NCBI GenBank assembly: GCA_001560915.1
Contig: CP014214.1
Span: 1,054,001 to 1,118,000, forward strand
Reading direction: 5' to 3'
DNA from: a methanogenic archaeon ISO4-H5
GTDB taxonomy: Archaea > Thermoplasmatota > Thermoplasmata > Methanomassiliicoccales > Methanomethylophilaceae
DNA: 64,000 nucleotides
Made by a program: the position numbers and the translations under genes. Positions 34,147-42,773 of the stretch are shown in pieces (position 1 is the first letter of the stretch; each line of letters begins with the position of its first letter). Below the pieces are notes generated by a model. It was not told the DNA's origin, ran no database searches, and saw only the letters and a list, made by a program, of their open reading frames with translations.

Positions 34147-35052
34147 ATGTCAATACTCTCAACCGCAGTCGGAAAGGTGGACCTGCAGACCCCCGGAATG
34201 GTCGCCTCCGGCATCATGGACGAAACCGGCGCATCCATGGTCAGGATGCTGAAGGCCGGAGCCGGGGCAGTGGTGTCCAAATCCATCGGTTCCGAACCCA
34301 AGGCCGGGCATGCGAACCCCTGTTTCACCGAGGTGAAGGGAGGTCTTGTCAACGCCATGGGGCTCCCGGGACCCGGAATCGAGCTCTTCGCCGAGGAGAT
34401 GGCCGAGGCCGTCCCCCACGGCAACATCGTCGGATCCGTCGCCGGAGGAAATGCCGACGAGTTCGCCATGCTCGCAGGAAAGATGGAGGATTACAAAGCC
34501 TGCGCAGTGGAACTCAACCTCTCCTGTCCCCACGCCAAGGGTTACGGTATGGAGATCGGAACCGACCCCGCACTCGTGAAAAGCATTGTGGAAGCAGTGA
34601 AGTCGGCTGTGAACATCCCCGTTTGGGTAAAACTCACCCCCAACACCCACATCCTGCAGCAGATCGCACTCGCCGCCCAGGACGGAGGCGCCGATGCCAT
34701 TGTGGCCATCAACACCCTGAAGGCCATGGTCATCTCCCCCGAGTTCGCCAAACCCTTCCTGAGCAACAAGTTCGGCGGACTATCCGGTCCTGCCGTGAAA
34801 CCTGTCGGAGTAAGGGCGATCTACGACCTGAAGAGTGTTGTTTCCATCCCTCTCGTGGGAGTTGGAGGAATCACCGACTGGAGGGATGCAGCGGAATACA
34901 TCATGGCCGGTGCCGATGCTTTCCAAATCGGAAGTGCGGTCCTGACCGACGGACCCGAGGTATTCGGGAAGGTCAACGACGGACTCGAGAAGTTCATGAA
35001 GGAATACGGATACGGTTCCATCAAATCCATGGTAGGTGCGGCACATGAGTGA
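34147..35052 (+). CDS. pyrD: Dihydroorotate dehydrogenase, class 1B catalytic subunit
   Basis: FMN enzyme of 301 residues oxidising dihydroorotate to orotate in pyrimidine synthesis. The conserved NLSCPHAKGYG (about residues 129-139) includes the active-site Cys of class 1B, and VGVGGITDWRDA with GADAFQIGSA forms the FMN phosphate site. The start at 34147 is preceded by a TATA-like zone; the frame further upstream overlaps the parvulin gene. It overlaps pyrK by eight bases, so the two subunits are made together. Confidence 0.94.
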   Translation: MSILSTAVGKVDLQTPGMVASGIMDETGASMVRMLKAGAGAVVSKSIGSEPKAGHANPCFTEVKGGLVNAMGLPGPGIELFAEEMAEAVPHGNIVGSVAGGNADEFAMLAGKMEDYKACAVELNLSCPHAKGYGMEIGTDPALVKSIVEAVKSAVNIPVWVKLTPNTHILQQIALAAQDGGADAIVAINTLKAMVISPEFAKPFLSNKFGGLSGPAVKPVGVRAIYDLKSVVSIPLVGVGGITDWRDAAEYIMAGADAFQIGSAVLTDGPEVFGKVNDGLEKFMKEYGYGSIKSMVGAAHE

Positions 35053-35812
35053 TTACGTCAAAATCCTGAAGACCACCGAGAACAACTACGACACCAAGAC
35101 CTTCGAGTTCGAACTTGATGCCGAAGCGAAACCCGGACAGTTCGTCATGGTCTGGTGCCCCGGCATGGAGGAGATCCCCATGTCACTGTCTTCCACTGGG
35201 AAAATTAAATCGATCAGCGTCAAGAGGATCGGTCCCGACACCGAGAGGCTCCACCAGCTGAAGGAAGGCGATGTCATCGGAGTGCGCGGACCCTACGGTA
35301 ACGGATACGACCTCACTCCCGGCAGGGAATACCTCATCATCGGAGGAGGTATCGGTACAGCATCCATCATGCCCGCTGTAGAGGCAACCGGTGCGGACAC
35401 CATCATCGGAGCCCGTTCCGAGAGGGACATCGTCCTGAGGGACAGGGCCGAGAAGGCCGCCAAGAACGTCTGGTACTCCACCGACGACGGTTCCTTCGGC
35501 TTCCACGGCAACGCCGTGCAGCTGATGAAGGAGAAATACGCCGAGAAGAAGTACGACTGCATCGTAGCCTGCGGACCCGAGGTGATGCTCTACTTCCTCT
35601 ACAAGGCATGCCAGGAGCTGGGCGTAGAATGCCAGCTGTCCCTGGAGAGGCACATGAAGTGCGGTGCCGGAGTCTGCGGATGCTGCGTCATGGACGGACA
35701 GAGGGTCTGCAAGGACGGTCCCGTGTTCACCTCCGCTCAGATCGCCGAGATGAAGGATTTCGGCGTCCAGAAGAGGGACGAGTGCGGACGCGTCGTGAAA
35801 TTCAGGAAGTGA
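35045..35812 (+). CDS. pyrK: Dihydroorotate dehydrogenase electron transfer subunit
   Basis: FAD and [2Fe-2S] subunit of 255 residues that passes electrons from PyrD to NAD or another acceptor. The ferredoxin-reductase-like N-terminal domain has RGPYGNGYDL, then the nucleotide-binding GGGIGTAS. The cluster ligands are C206, C211, C214 and C222. ATG 35045 lies inside the end of pyrD. The protein is complete and of normal length. Confidence 0.93.
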   Translation: MSDYVKILKTTENNYDTKTFEFELDAEAKPGQFVMVWCPGMEEIPMSLSSTGKIKSISVKRIGPDTERLHQLKEGDVIGVRGPYGNGYDLTPGREYLIIGGGIGTASIMPAVEATGADTIIGARSERDIVLRDRAEKAAKNVWYSTDDGSFGFHGNAVQLMKEKYAEKKYDCIVACGPEVMLYFLYKACQELGVECQLSLERHMKCGAGVCGCCVMDGQRVCKDGPVFTSAQIAEMKDFGVQKRDECGRVVKFRK

Positions 35813-35843
35813 TTGACTGGCGGCTCCCGAAGGATACATACAG

Positions 35844-36230
35844 GTGGCTCACGGGAGCCTCACGGTCAACGTTCCCCGCAATCTTTTCAAGGGGAACGAG
35901 TGTACGTACGACAGTGCCAGGCAGGCCGAATTCAGCAGGCTGCTAAGGTCGAGGTACCCATGGCTTACCGAGGGTTCCCTGGAAGTATTCTACCGCACCG
36001 CACAGCGCAAGATGCTCTCGGTGAAGGACGAGGAGACCTGCGGCCGCAACGGCAGCATGATCCTCGAGAAGAAAGGGGATTTGGAAGGCGCGATCAGGCA
36101 CCTGAAGGAATTCCTCGAATATGACCCAGACGATGCAGATTCGTGGCTTGCTCTTGGTAATCTTCTCTGTAAAGCGGGCCGCACCGAAGAGGGTTACAAG
36201 GCCATCAACAAGGCCCGTTCACTTTTCTGA
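35844..36230 (+). CDS. Small TPR-repeat protein
   Basis: A 128-residue protein whose last 60 residues form tetratricopeptide units (GDLEGAIRHLKEFLEYDPDDAD, then SWLALGNLLCKAGRTEEG). The N-terminal half is basic and Tyr-rich, without known domain. The start is GTG at 35844 with GAAGGAT upstream. It follows pyrK by 31 bases. A partner-binding role is likely, but the partner is unknown. Confidence 0.7.
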   Translation: MAHGSLTVNVPRNLFKGNECTYDSARQAEFSRLLRSRYPWLTEGSLEVFYRTAQRKMLSVKDEETCGRNGSMILEKKGDLEGAIRHLKEFLEYDPDDADSWLALGNLLCKAGRTEEGYKAINKARSLF

Positions 36231-36295
36231 ACAAGATATGATACTGGCCTCTGCGAAAGGGTTTAATAAGGCGTACCTTTAATCCCGTATGCTAG

Positions 36296-36366
36296 GTCGG
36301 GGTATCACAGCGGCTATGAGCGGGACTGCAGATCCTGATATGGGGGTTCGACTCCCTCCCCCGACT
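36296..36366 (+). tRNA. tRNA-Cys (anticodon GCA)
   Basis: The acceptor stem pairs GTCGGGG (36296-36302) with CCCCGAC (36359-36365). The anticodon stem CGGGA/TCCTG holds loop CTGCAGA with anticodon GCA. The T-arm is GGGGG-TTCGACT-CCCTC. Discriminator T at 36366, as expected for tRNA-Cys, is followed by an encoded CCA (36367-36369). Accessory surface genes begin 77 bases downstream. Confidence 0.95.
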
Positions 36367-36445
36367 CCAGCGTTCTTCTGAATTGGTTGGATTGTCTGCA
36401 TTTTGTCGTGATTGTTGACTTATACCAGAGGGGCGATGATAAGCT

Positions 36446-37783
36446 ATGTTCTGTCCCGAGTGCGGCAGGGAGGTTTCTGCAGAGGATTCGTTCTGCGTAA
36501 ACTGCGGATGCTATATCCGTCCCTCCCTCCTGCAGACCGGGACTTCGGTCACATACACCCCTGACGAACAGCAGACCGGCACCTACACCGATCCGTACGT
36601 CTATCAGGAACCGTACGTCGAACCCAAGCGTTCCAAAGGACCGGCCGTTGCGATGGTGCTGGTGGTTGCGATAATCATTATCTCCGCCGCGTTGGTCCTG
36701 CCGATGGTTCAGACCAGCATCCACGGTTCCTTGTATGGTAAGAGTTTCAATTCGGGTGTTTCATTAGGAGGCATGGCCAATGCCGACCAGGAGTTCTGTT
36801 TGACTGCTGTGAGCGGTTTCGATGCCTCTACAGCCACCCTCACCGCCAGCGGGGAGGATGCTGTGATCACACTTGCAGAATCAATCTCACAAACATACAC
36901 AACTATCGATTGGAATGTCAAAAGGGACGGGGATTCCGTCACACCTATCACCCAAAACGGGGGGACCATGACGTTCTGCCCCCAGTATTACGACACCTAC
37001 ACAGTTACCGCCACTTGTTCCGACGGAGGTACCCCTGTGGTTTACAACTTCGAATTCAGGGTTGATGTGTATCACACCTACGGATGGAAGTTCGACGGGG
37101 GCAAATTCTCATTCAGCATCAGCTACGATGCAGACGAATACCTCACGCAGAAGAACGATACCACGTATCATCATAGAACGGTCGCCACTACCTACGGATG
37201 CATTCCCAACTGGACGTCCACAACAAAATTCGTGGTCATAACCCCCACTATCGTTGCCATAGAATCCTACCTGAAGGATCTCTACACCAAGGCGTACGGA
37301 AGCTGTACGACCGATCAGCGCTACGCTGACTTCATACTCTCGTTCATACAGCTCAATTTCACATACGAGCTCGATGAGGATCAATACTCCGAGAATACGC
37401 ACTACAAGGACCAGGACTACTATGCATACCCGATGGAGACCGTGTACAGCGGAAAGGGCGATTGCGAGGATACCACATTCCTGGCTGATGCAATCTACAA
37501 GCAGGCCGGCTACAAAACCGCTGTCGTGATTATTCCCGGTCATGCGATGGCTGCTGTTGCACTCGATAACTATACCGCTCCCGAACTGTCCTCCGGAGAG
37601 ATTCTGAAGGCCGTTGTAGATGGGGTCACATACTACGCCTGCGAAACGACCGTTAACGAATACCAGCCTGTGGGAGCGTCTGCAGGCACTTATTCAGGAG
37701 AATACTATTCCCACTATATCGGCCGTTACAGCGGAACAATCGGTTACTACGGATTCTATCAGGTGGAGGAGGCAGCAACATGA
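36446..37783 (+). CDS. Membrane-anchored transglutaminase-like protein with zinc ribbon
   Basis: A 445-residue protein with three parts. The N-terminal zinc ribbon has C3-C6 and C17-C20 (CPECG, CVNCG). After an acidic, Tyr/Pro-rich linker, a transmembrane helix lies at about residues 65-87. The outer region ends with a transglutaminase-like core: GKGDCEDTTFLADA (Cys near residue 340), then PGHAMAAV with the His. The topology puts the zinc ribbon inside and the papain-like fold outside. GAGGGGCGATG precedes the start. It is coupled by ATGA to a paralogue. Possible roles are crosslinking or cleaving cell-surface protein; substrate unknown. Confidence 0.8.
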   Translation: MFCPECGREVSAEDSFCVNCGCYIRPSLLQTGTSVTYTPDEQQTGTYTDPYVYQEPYVEPKRSKGPAVAMVLVVAIIIISAALVLPMVQTSIHGSLYGKSFNSGVSLGGMANADQEFCLTAVSGFDASTATLTASGEDAVITLAESISQTYTTIDWNVKRDGDSVTPITQNGGTMTFCPQYYDTYTVTATCSDGGTPVVYNFEFRVDVYHTYGWKFDGGKFSFSISYDADEYLTQKNDTTYHHRTVATTYGCIPNWTSTTKFVVITPTIVAIESYLKDLYTKAYGSCTTDQRYADFILSFIQLNFTYELDEDQYSENTHYKDQDYYAYPMETVYSGKGDCEDTTFLADAIYKQAGYKTAVVIIPGHAMAAVALDNYTAPELSSGEILKAVVDGVTYYACETTVNEYQPVGASAGTYSGEYYSHYIGRYSGTIGYYGFYQVEEAAT

Positions 37784-39348
37784 GGGACGGAAGTATCATT
37801 GTTATCGCGGCAATCTGCGTCGGGGTTCTCGCCGGTTTCGCCTCAGTCCTATTCCTCTTCGGAAATGAGGCATACGACGACTCCGTCCCGGACTATTTCG
37901 GCCTCTCCAGCACCAAATTGACTCTCTCTACCAACGATGCCGACCCTTACCAACTGGGTACCTGGTCCCTCCCTTCCGGCAAATCATATTCGGACATCGA
38001 GTGGTCCTCTTCTGATTCATCGGTTGCTACAGTGGACGGAGGAAAGATCAAAGGAGTCAGTACAGGACAGGCAACTATTACCGCCAGAATTGGCTCTTAC
38101 TCCGATACTTGTTTGGTAACCGTGGATAATACTACCGGAACCAGGCCGACCTATTACTACAACGCTTACAGTGAGAAGTTTGATTATGCCGAACTCTCCG
38201 GAGACGGATTTGAAAATGGACTGCTCTCACTGACATTCAATGCCAACGGTGCGATGGTAATCACGCTTGCGGGATATGACAAAACTTGGCTTGATTATGG
38301 CACTTATTTCACAGGTAATGCCACTGCAGATTTCAAATCCATACTGATGACCTTCACACAGGGAGATACACAAATCGACCGTGAATACACTAATCAGTAC
38401 AAGAACCACAAATCGTTCTGGGACTTGGGAAAAAGCACTTCCGTTGCAGATAGCACTGATACACCCATGATGGTGATCGATGCATCTAATTTCACATATG
38501 GGGAGTGCACAGTCAAATTCACTCTGACTACAGAAGGAAGTCTGTTTACAAGCAAGACAGAGACGATTTCAGGCACCATATCTTACATTGAGGGTGATGG
38601 CTTATTCGATACATCTGGCACATATACTCGCTCGTATGCCTGGCAGTTCGGTTTCAGCAGCAGCGATTATAGCAAATACGGTTTCACGGTAAGCTATCCT
38701 TACAGCGACTATTGGAACGGATATTACAAGAATACAAAACTGCTTGACACCGAGTCTCTGAGAAACTACAAGAATTACTCTTGGGTAACTGAATTTGCCA
38801 CATCCTCGGAATCAGTCAAACTGCTATCTGATGCTATCAAAAAAGAATATACCGCATACTCTTCAAACGATGAAAAGTTCGCCGAGTTCATTCTTGCCTT
38901 CGGTCAAATAAGCTATGAATATGGTTACGACCACTCCCAATACATAACGGGAACTGGAACGAACAAGGAATCAACCGATTACTGGGCCTACTGCGATCAG
39001 ACAATATTCTCGGGAATAGGTGACTGCGAAGACACATCCATTCTGATAGCATCGATAATGAAGGCCCTCGGTTACAATACTGCATGTGTTGTTCTGCCGT
39101 CTCACATGACCTTCGCTGTGGAACTTTCCGAATATGGACTGATGTCTCAAGCATATAACTTCAAGATTGAGGAAAAACCATACTACTTGTGCGAGACTAC
39201 CGTGCACGCCCCCACAGTTGTTCGCGAATCCGCTGCACGTTACACATGGGTTCCGTTTATCTTAGATGCTTCGAGTGCCAGCACATATCCTGTGGGAGTC
39301 ATCAGTTCCGATTACGAAGGCGAGGAATTCAGCTACTACTTGCTGTGA
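37780..39348 (+). CDS. Exported transglutaminase-like protein with BIG2 domain
   Basis: A 522-residue paralogue of the upstream protein. It lacks the zinc ribbon; instead a signal/anchor helix (about 5-28) precedes a bacterial Ig-like domain 2 (about 45-115, with IEWSSSDSSVATVDGG). The C-terminal catalytic-like core keeps GIGDCEDTSILIAS (Cys near residue 414) and LPSHMTFAVEL with the His. The coding region between about 38150 and 39200 looks more AT-rich than its neighbours. It starts inside the previous stop (ATGA) and overlaps the convergent MATE gene by 20 bases. Likely acts on the cell surface. Confidence 0.8.
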   Translation: MRDGSIIVIAAICVGVLAGFASVLFLFGNEAYDDSVPDYFGLSSTKLTLSTNDADPYQLGTWSLPSGKSYSDIEWSSSDSSVATVDGGKIKGVSTGQATITARIGSYSDTCLVTVDNTTGTRPTYYYNAYSEKFDYAELSGDGFENGLLSLTFNANGAMVITLAGYDKTWLDYGTYFTGNATADFKSILMTFTQGDTQIDREYTNQYKNHKSFWDLGKSTSVADSTDTPMMVIDASNFTYGECTVKFTLTTEGSLFTSKTETISGTISYIEGDGLFDTSGTYTRSYAWQFGFSSSDYSKYGFTVSYPYSDYWNGYYKNTKLLDTESLRNYKNYSWVTEFATSSESVKLLSDAIKKEYTAYSSNDEKFAEFILAFGQISYEYGYDHSQYITGTGTNKESTDYWAYCDQTIFSGIGDCEDTSILIASIMKALGYNTACVVLPSHMTFAVELSEYGLMSQAYNFKIEEKPYYLCETTVHAPTVVRESAARYTWVPFILDASSASTYPVGVISSDYEGEEFSYYLL

Positions 39349-40669
39349 CCGGACCGACCCTCTTCTTCTTGGAGAGGATGTACATCCTTGCCTGGAGGAC
39401 CGCCAGGATACCGATGACCATACGCTCTGCGAGGATGAGGTACATCGCCATGGCGAAATCGTACTCGAGAGCGTAGACCAGTATGATGGTCCTGACGATA
39501 ACGATCAGAAGAATATCCAAGTAGTCCCTCTTCAGGCCCACCCTGTCCGAATAGACGGCTCCGCAGGCGATCTTGAGTCCGAGGAACGGTCCCGAGAAAC
39601 AGAGGACGTCCAAGGTCCAAACCCCGACGTACGATGACTCTTCCAGTGACGAGTGGTTGACGAAGAACCAGATGAGCTCCTCGTCGAACACATACATGAA
39701 GGTGCTGATGATCATCATCAGGATGAAAGCTTCGAGCATGGCCGTTTTGAACACGGAATATGCGCCGTCGATGTCGTTCTCCTCGTAGAGTCTCTTGTAT
39801 TCCTTTCCGGTGGACGCCGCGGTTCCGCTGCCGATGATCGCCACGAAGGAGGAATACAGCATGGGGATTCCGTAGGTCAGGGAATAAGTGAGATACAGTT
39901 TGAGACGGACGACCAGCTCACCGATGTGCTGCGATGCGATCGGAACGGCGTAGACGAACACTCCCTTGGCAGCCCTCCGAAGGTCTTCCGGTTTCAGACT
40001 CACGAGTCTCCATGATATCCTCAGAGTCGTCTTTCCCCTCAGCAGCCAATAAAGTGCCAGCAATCCGGAAATTGATAAGCTGGTCACGGTACCGAGACCG
40101 TTTCCGTAGACGCCCATGTCGAAGATGAAGATGAAGATGGGATCCACGGCGAGTTCTGCGAAGAGGGTAAGGCCAAGACAGAACAGATACTTCTTCCTCT
40201 CGCCGATGGTCAGCAGAATGGCCATCAGGACCATGTTGACTGTAATGGCGAAGTTGAAGACGAGTAGGGGGTTGATGAAATCGAATGCGGTATCCGCCAC
40301 CGCATCCTCAGTGAAACTGTACAGAATGGGCAAAAGGATCAGATACACGATTAACGAAATGATAAGCGAGAAGATGATCGTGTAAACAATAGCATTCGAC
40401 GCCGACCTGTTCATGGCGTCGGTGTCTCCCGCATCGATGTGCTGCTTCAGGAGGATGGCCATGATGGCGGAAATACCGGTTCCGATGGAGACCAGCACCC
40501 AGTAGACGGGCATGCTGAGGGTGTAGGATTTGGTGGCTACTCCGCCCTGGAGGGTGATGAAGTACTGATCGGTGAAGTTGCACAGAATAAGTATCAGGAA
40601 CGGCAGGTAGATTGCCCACCCTTTGAAGAACATCAAGTGTTCTGACAATGCCTTCCTGATATCAGACAT
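39329..40669 (-). CDS. MATE family efflux transporter
   Basis: A 446-residue membrane protein with about twelve hydrophobic helices and the two-fold MATE arrangement. The start region PFLILILCNFTDQYFI and the internal GIGTGISAIMAILLKQH pattern match the family. It exports organic cations or drugs by Na+ or H+ antiport; substrate unknown. The end overlaps the convergent transglutaminase-like gene. Confidence 0.88.
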   Translation of the reverse strand: MSDIRKALSEHLMFFKGWAIYLPFLILILCNFTDQYFITLQGGVATKSYTLSMPVYWVLVSIGTGISAIMAILLKQHIDAGDTDAMNRSASNAIVYTIIFSLIISLIVYLILLPILYSFTEDAVADTAFDFINPLLVFNFAITVNMVLMAILLTIGERKKYLFCLGLTLFAELAVDPIFIFIFDMGVYGNGLGTVTSLSISGLLALYWLLRGKTTLRISWRLVSLKPEDLRRAAKGVFVYAVPIASQHIGELVVRLKLYLTYSLTYGIPMLYSSFVAIIGSGTAASTGKEYKRLYEENDIDGAYSVFKTAMLEAFILMMIISTFMYVFDEELIWFFVNHSSLEESSYVGVWTLDVLCFSGPFLGLKIACGAVYSDRVGLKRDYLDILLIVIVRTIILVYALEYDFAMAMYLILAERMVIGILAVLQARMYILSKKKRVGPVTASSS

Positions 40670-40719
40670 GTATCGGTGGATACATACCCCGTTAATAAGG
40701 TAACGGTGCGTTGGATTGG

Positions 40720-41733
40720 TTACCTCAGGCGCTCGCGGTAATGGGACAGCATCATCAGGTTTTCATCAGATGTAAGCGGGGATACTCCGCATTCGGGTCC
40801 GATGAGGTCGAATCCTGCTTCGACGGAATGGGCGGCGGCCTCCAGGACATCCAACGGGGTTCCCTGCATCAGGACCCGGATAGGGTTGACGGAACCCAAC
40901 ACCTTGCACTTGCGGTGGATCCTCTCGGTGTATGCCCTGGGGGATTCGGATGCTTCGCAGGAGATAAGGTCCTCTCCTAGATTGGAAAGCTCATCGACCA
41001 CAGCGATGGTGTCTCCGCAGCTGTGCAGCGAACAGAAAGATGACTTCATGGCCTTCAGGATCACTCCGGGAAGCTTGGAACCTATAACTTGGTCAAAATA
41101 CTCCGGAGGCAGGATGCTTGTATCGGCTTCCTCGATTACCATCACGTTGTCGCAGAGCTCGGTCACGCGGGATGCATACGCTTCCTGGTAAGGCACCATG
41201 GCAGAGATCCACTTATCGACCAGAGCCGGTTCCATCAGGAGTCCCATGATCATGTTCTCGGCACCTGCCAGGAACTCGGCGACCGAGAAGGGACCGTCGA
41301 TAGAGACCGTCTTGAAGACCTCCTCATGCTTGTTCATCAGTTCGGCGGCCTGCAGCACTGATGCTACCCAGCCGCTGGAAAGGAATTCGTCGACAGGCAT
41401 CAGGTCAGGGACGTCGGAAAGAGCGCCCTTGCCTGCGTAGGGGGAACTGAGGACCATAGGCGGAGTGTCCTTCTTGCCTTCGGCAACCTCACAGCCGTGT
41501 ACCTTGGCCTCCACAGAGATGGAGAAGGGGAGCCTGACGGAACCGAATCCGAACCTGCGGTTCATCTCCAGGGACAGCCCCACCAACTTCTGCGGATCGA
41601 AATTGGCCTCGGGCCAACTGCATCCCGAAGAGTCCATCTGACTCACGGTGGCAGTCGAAGTGAATACGGCGGGCGGAGGCAATTCGGCCCTGCGCCCTTC
41701 CATTGCGTCGACGATCTCGTCCCTGGCATTCAT
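40720..41733 (-). CDS. MtaA/MtbA-type methylcobamide:coenzyme M methyltransferase-like (URO-D fold)
   Basis: A 337-residue protein of the uroporphyrinogen decarboxylase fold. The zinc ligands of the methyl-corrinoid:CoM methyltransferases are present as H237-x-C239 (SLHSCGD) and C315 (GPECG). Decarboxylase active-site residues are not evident. It would move a methyl group from a corrinoid protein to coenzyme M in methylotrophic methanogenesis. Which methyltransferase system it serves is unclear because no corrinoid protein or substrate methyltransferase is nearby. The TATA-like AATAATATATC puts the transcript start at or near the ATG. A palindrome with TCGCCGAAA lies just behind it. Confidence 0.82.
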   Translation of the reverse strand: MNARDEIVDAMEGRRAELPPPAVFTSTATVSQMDSSGCSWPEANFDPQKLVGLSLEMNRRFGFGSVRLPFSISVEAKVHGCEVAEGKKDTPPMVLSSPYAGKGALSDVPDLMPVDEFLSSGWVASVLQAAELMNKHEEVFKTVSIDGPFSVAEFLAGAENMIMGLLMEPALVDKWISAMVPYQEAYASRVTELCDNVMVIEEADTSILPPEYFDQVIGSKLPGVILKAMKSSFCSLHSCGDTIAVVDELSNLGEDLISCEASESPRAYTERIHRKCKVLGSVNPIRVLMQGTPLDVLEAAAHSVEAGFDLIGPECGVSPLTSDENLMMLSHYRERLR

Positions 41734-41764
41734 AGGGTAAAATTCACATTCGTTAAGATATATT

Positions 41765-41779
41765 ATTTTCGCCGAAAAT
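41765..41779. promoter_or_regulatory. Palindrome behind the MtaA/MtbA-like promoter
   Basis: ATTTTCG (41765-41771) and CGAAAAT (41773-41779) are perfect arms around one C. It contains TCGCCGAAA (41769-41777), which also occurs in the operator-like palindrome of the DUF1638 gene at 44150. It lies directly upstream of the minus-strand TATA box, in the activator or BRE position. Confidence 0.55.
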
Positions 41780-41890
41780 CATCGGATGCTAACATACCTT
41801 AGTGAGATACGTTTCACTATCTGGCACTATCGATTCCCGTGTTACGGAACTCAAACGAATCCAATCTGCGGGAGACGGATCGTTTTCACA

Positions 41891-42679
41891 TCATTCATCG
41901 GGAGATTCTTCCGGTTTGTCCCTCAGTTCGTCTCGAAGGCAGGTATCGAAATTGATCTTGAATTTGCCTTTGGTAAGGAACGATTCCTCCACATCCGCAT
42001 CCATACGCTGATAGAGCTTGAACGGAACTGCGAAAGATAGTTGGTCCTTCCCGATGAAACGCCTTGCGTACATGTCGGTCATCCCCACCACTGCGTGAGG
42101 ATCATCGGATTCGCCTTCGGCACGAGGGATTGCATAGATCTGCTGACAGGCATGGCCGTAAGGCATGATCACGGCAGGCCCGGGAGTCGTCTTGGAATAT
42201 GCTGCGAGCTGCATCAGAGCGGTGAGACGTGTAGGATCCACCAGGAACACCACCACCTCGATGGGTCTCCCGGCGGCCAGAGCGGAATCCAGGTCTTCGA
42301 ATACGATGACATCGGAACCGTCGCCGTAATCCTTGATGGGTTCCATCTGCTTCAGAGCGATATCCGGATTCTTGAAGTAGGACTGTCCCGCACCCTTGTG
42401 CTTGTATTTGTCCCTCAATTCAAGAGGGACAACCGATGCCGAGCAGGCTGATGTGTATCTATCGGAGATTCCCCCGAACCCGAAACCGCTCTTGGACCCG
42501 TGGCATTTGGAATGCTCATTGTCGGTAGCGGAGATGCCTCCCAAACGGGAGACCCTGACCAACAGACGGGGGATTCCGCAATGACTCCCCGGCACGGCGG
42601 CACCTTCGGGTATGCTGTCGGAACGGTAGATTGCCACGGGATGGTTCTTCATCCAAATGGCTTCCGAAATTCTGCTCAT
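41891..42679 (-). CDS. DUF169 family protein
   Basis: A 262-residue cytoplasmic protein of DUF169, frequent in methanogens and of unknown function. The signature is around PVAIYRSD, then HCGIPRLLVRVSRLG, and GPAVIMPYGHACQQIYAIP. Several conserved Cys (residues near 34, 59 and 79) could bind a metal or Fe-S cluster. It stands between the MtaA/MtbA-like gene and dinB, both on the same strand, with its own gap. Confidence 0.8.
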   Translation of the reverse strand: MSRISEAIWMKNHPVAIYRSDSIPEGAAVPGSHCGIPRLLVRVSRLGGISATDNEHSKCHGSKSGFGFGGISDRYTSACSASVVPLELRDKYKHKGAGQSYFKNPDIALKQMEPIKDYGDGSDVIVFEDLDSALAAGRPIEVVVFLVDPTRLTALMQLAAYSKTTPGPAVIMPYGHACQQIYAIPRAEGESDDPHAVVGMTDMYARRFIGKDQLSFAVPFKLYQRMDADVEESFLTKGKFKINFDTCLRDELRDKPEESPDE

Positions 42680-42773
42680 GCATTACAGATGGCATATATC
42701 GCTAATAAACCCGTCTGCTGAAAATCCGTAATTGATATCCACGGATGTTCCAGATATCGATAATTGGATTGGA

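Noticed and set aside
40720-41733. True uroporphyrinogen decarboxylase (hemE)
   Set aside because: Zinc ligands H237, C239 and C315 and absence of evident decarboxylase residues point to the methyl-corrinoid:CoM branch, despite the tetrapyrrole operon nearby.
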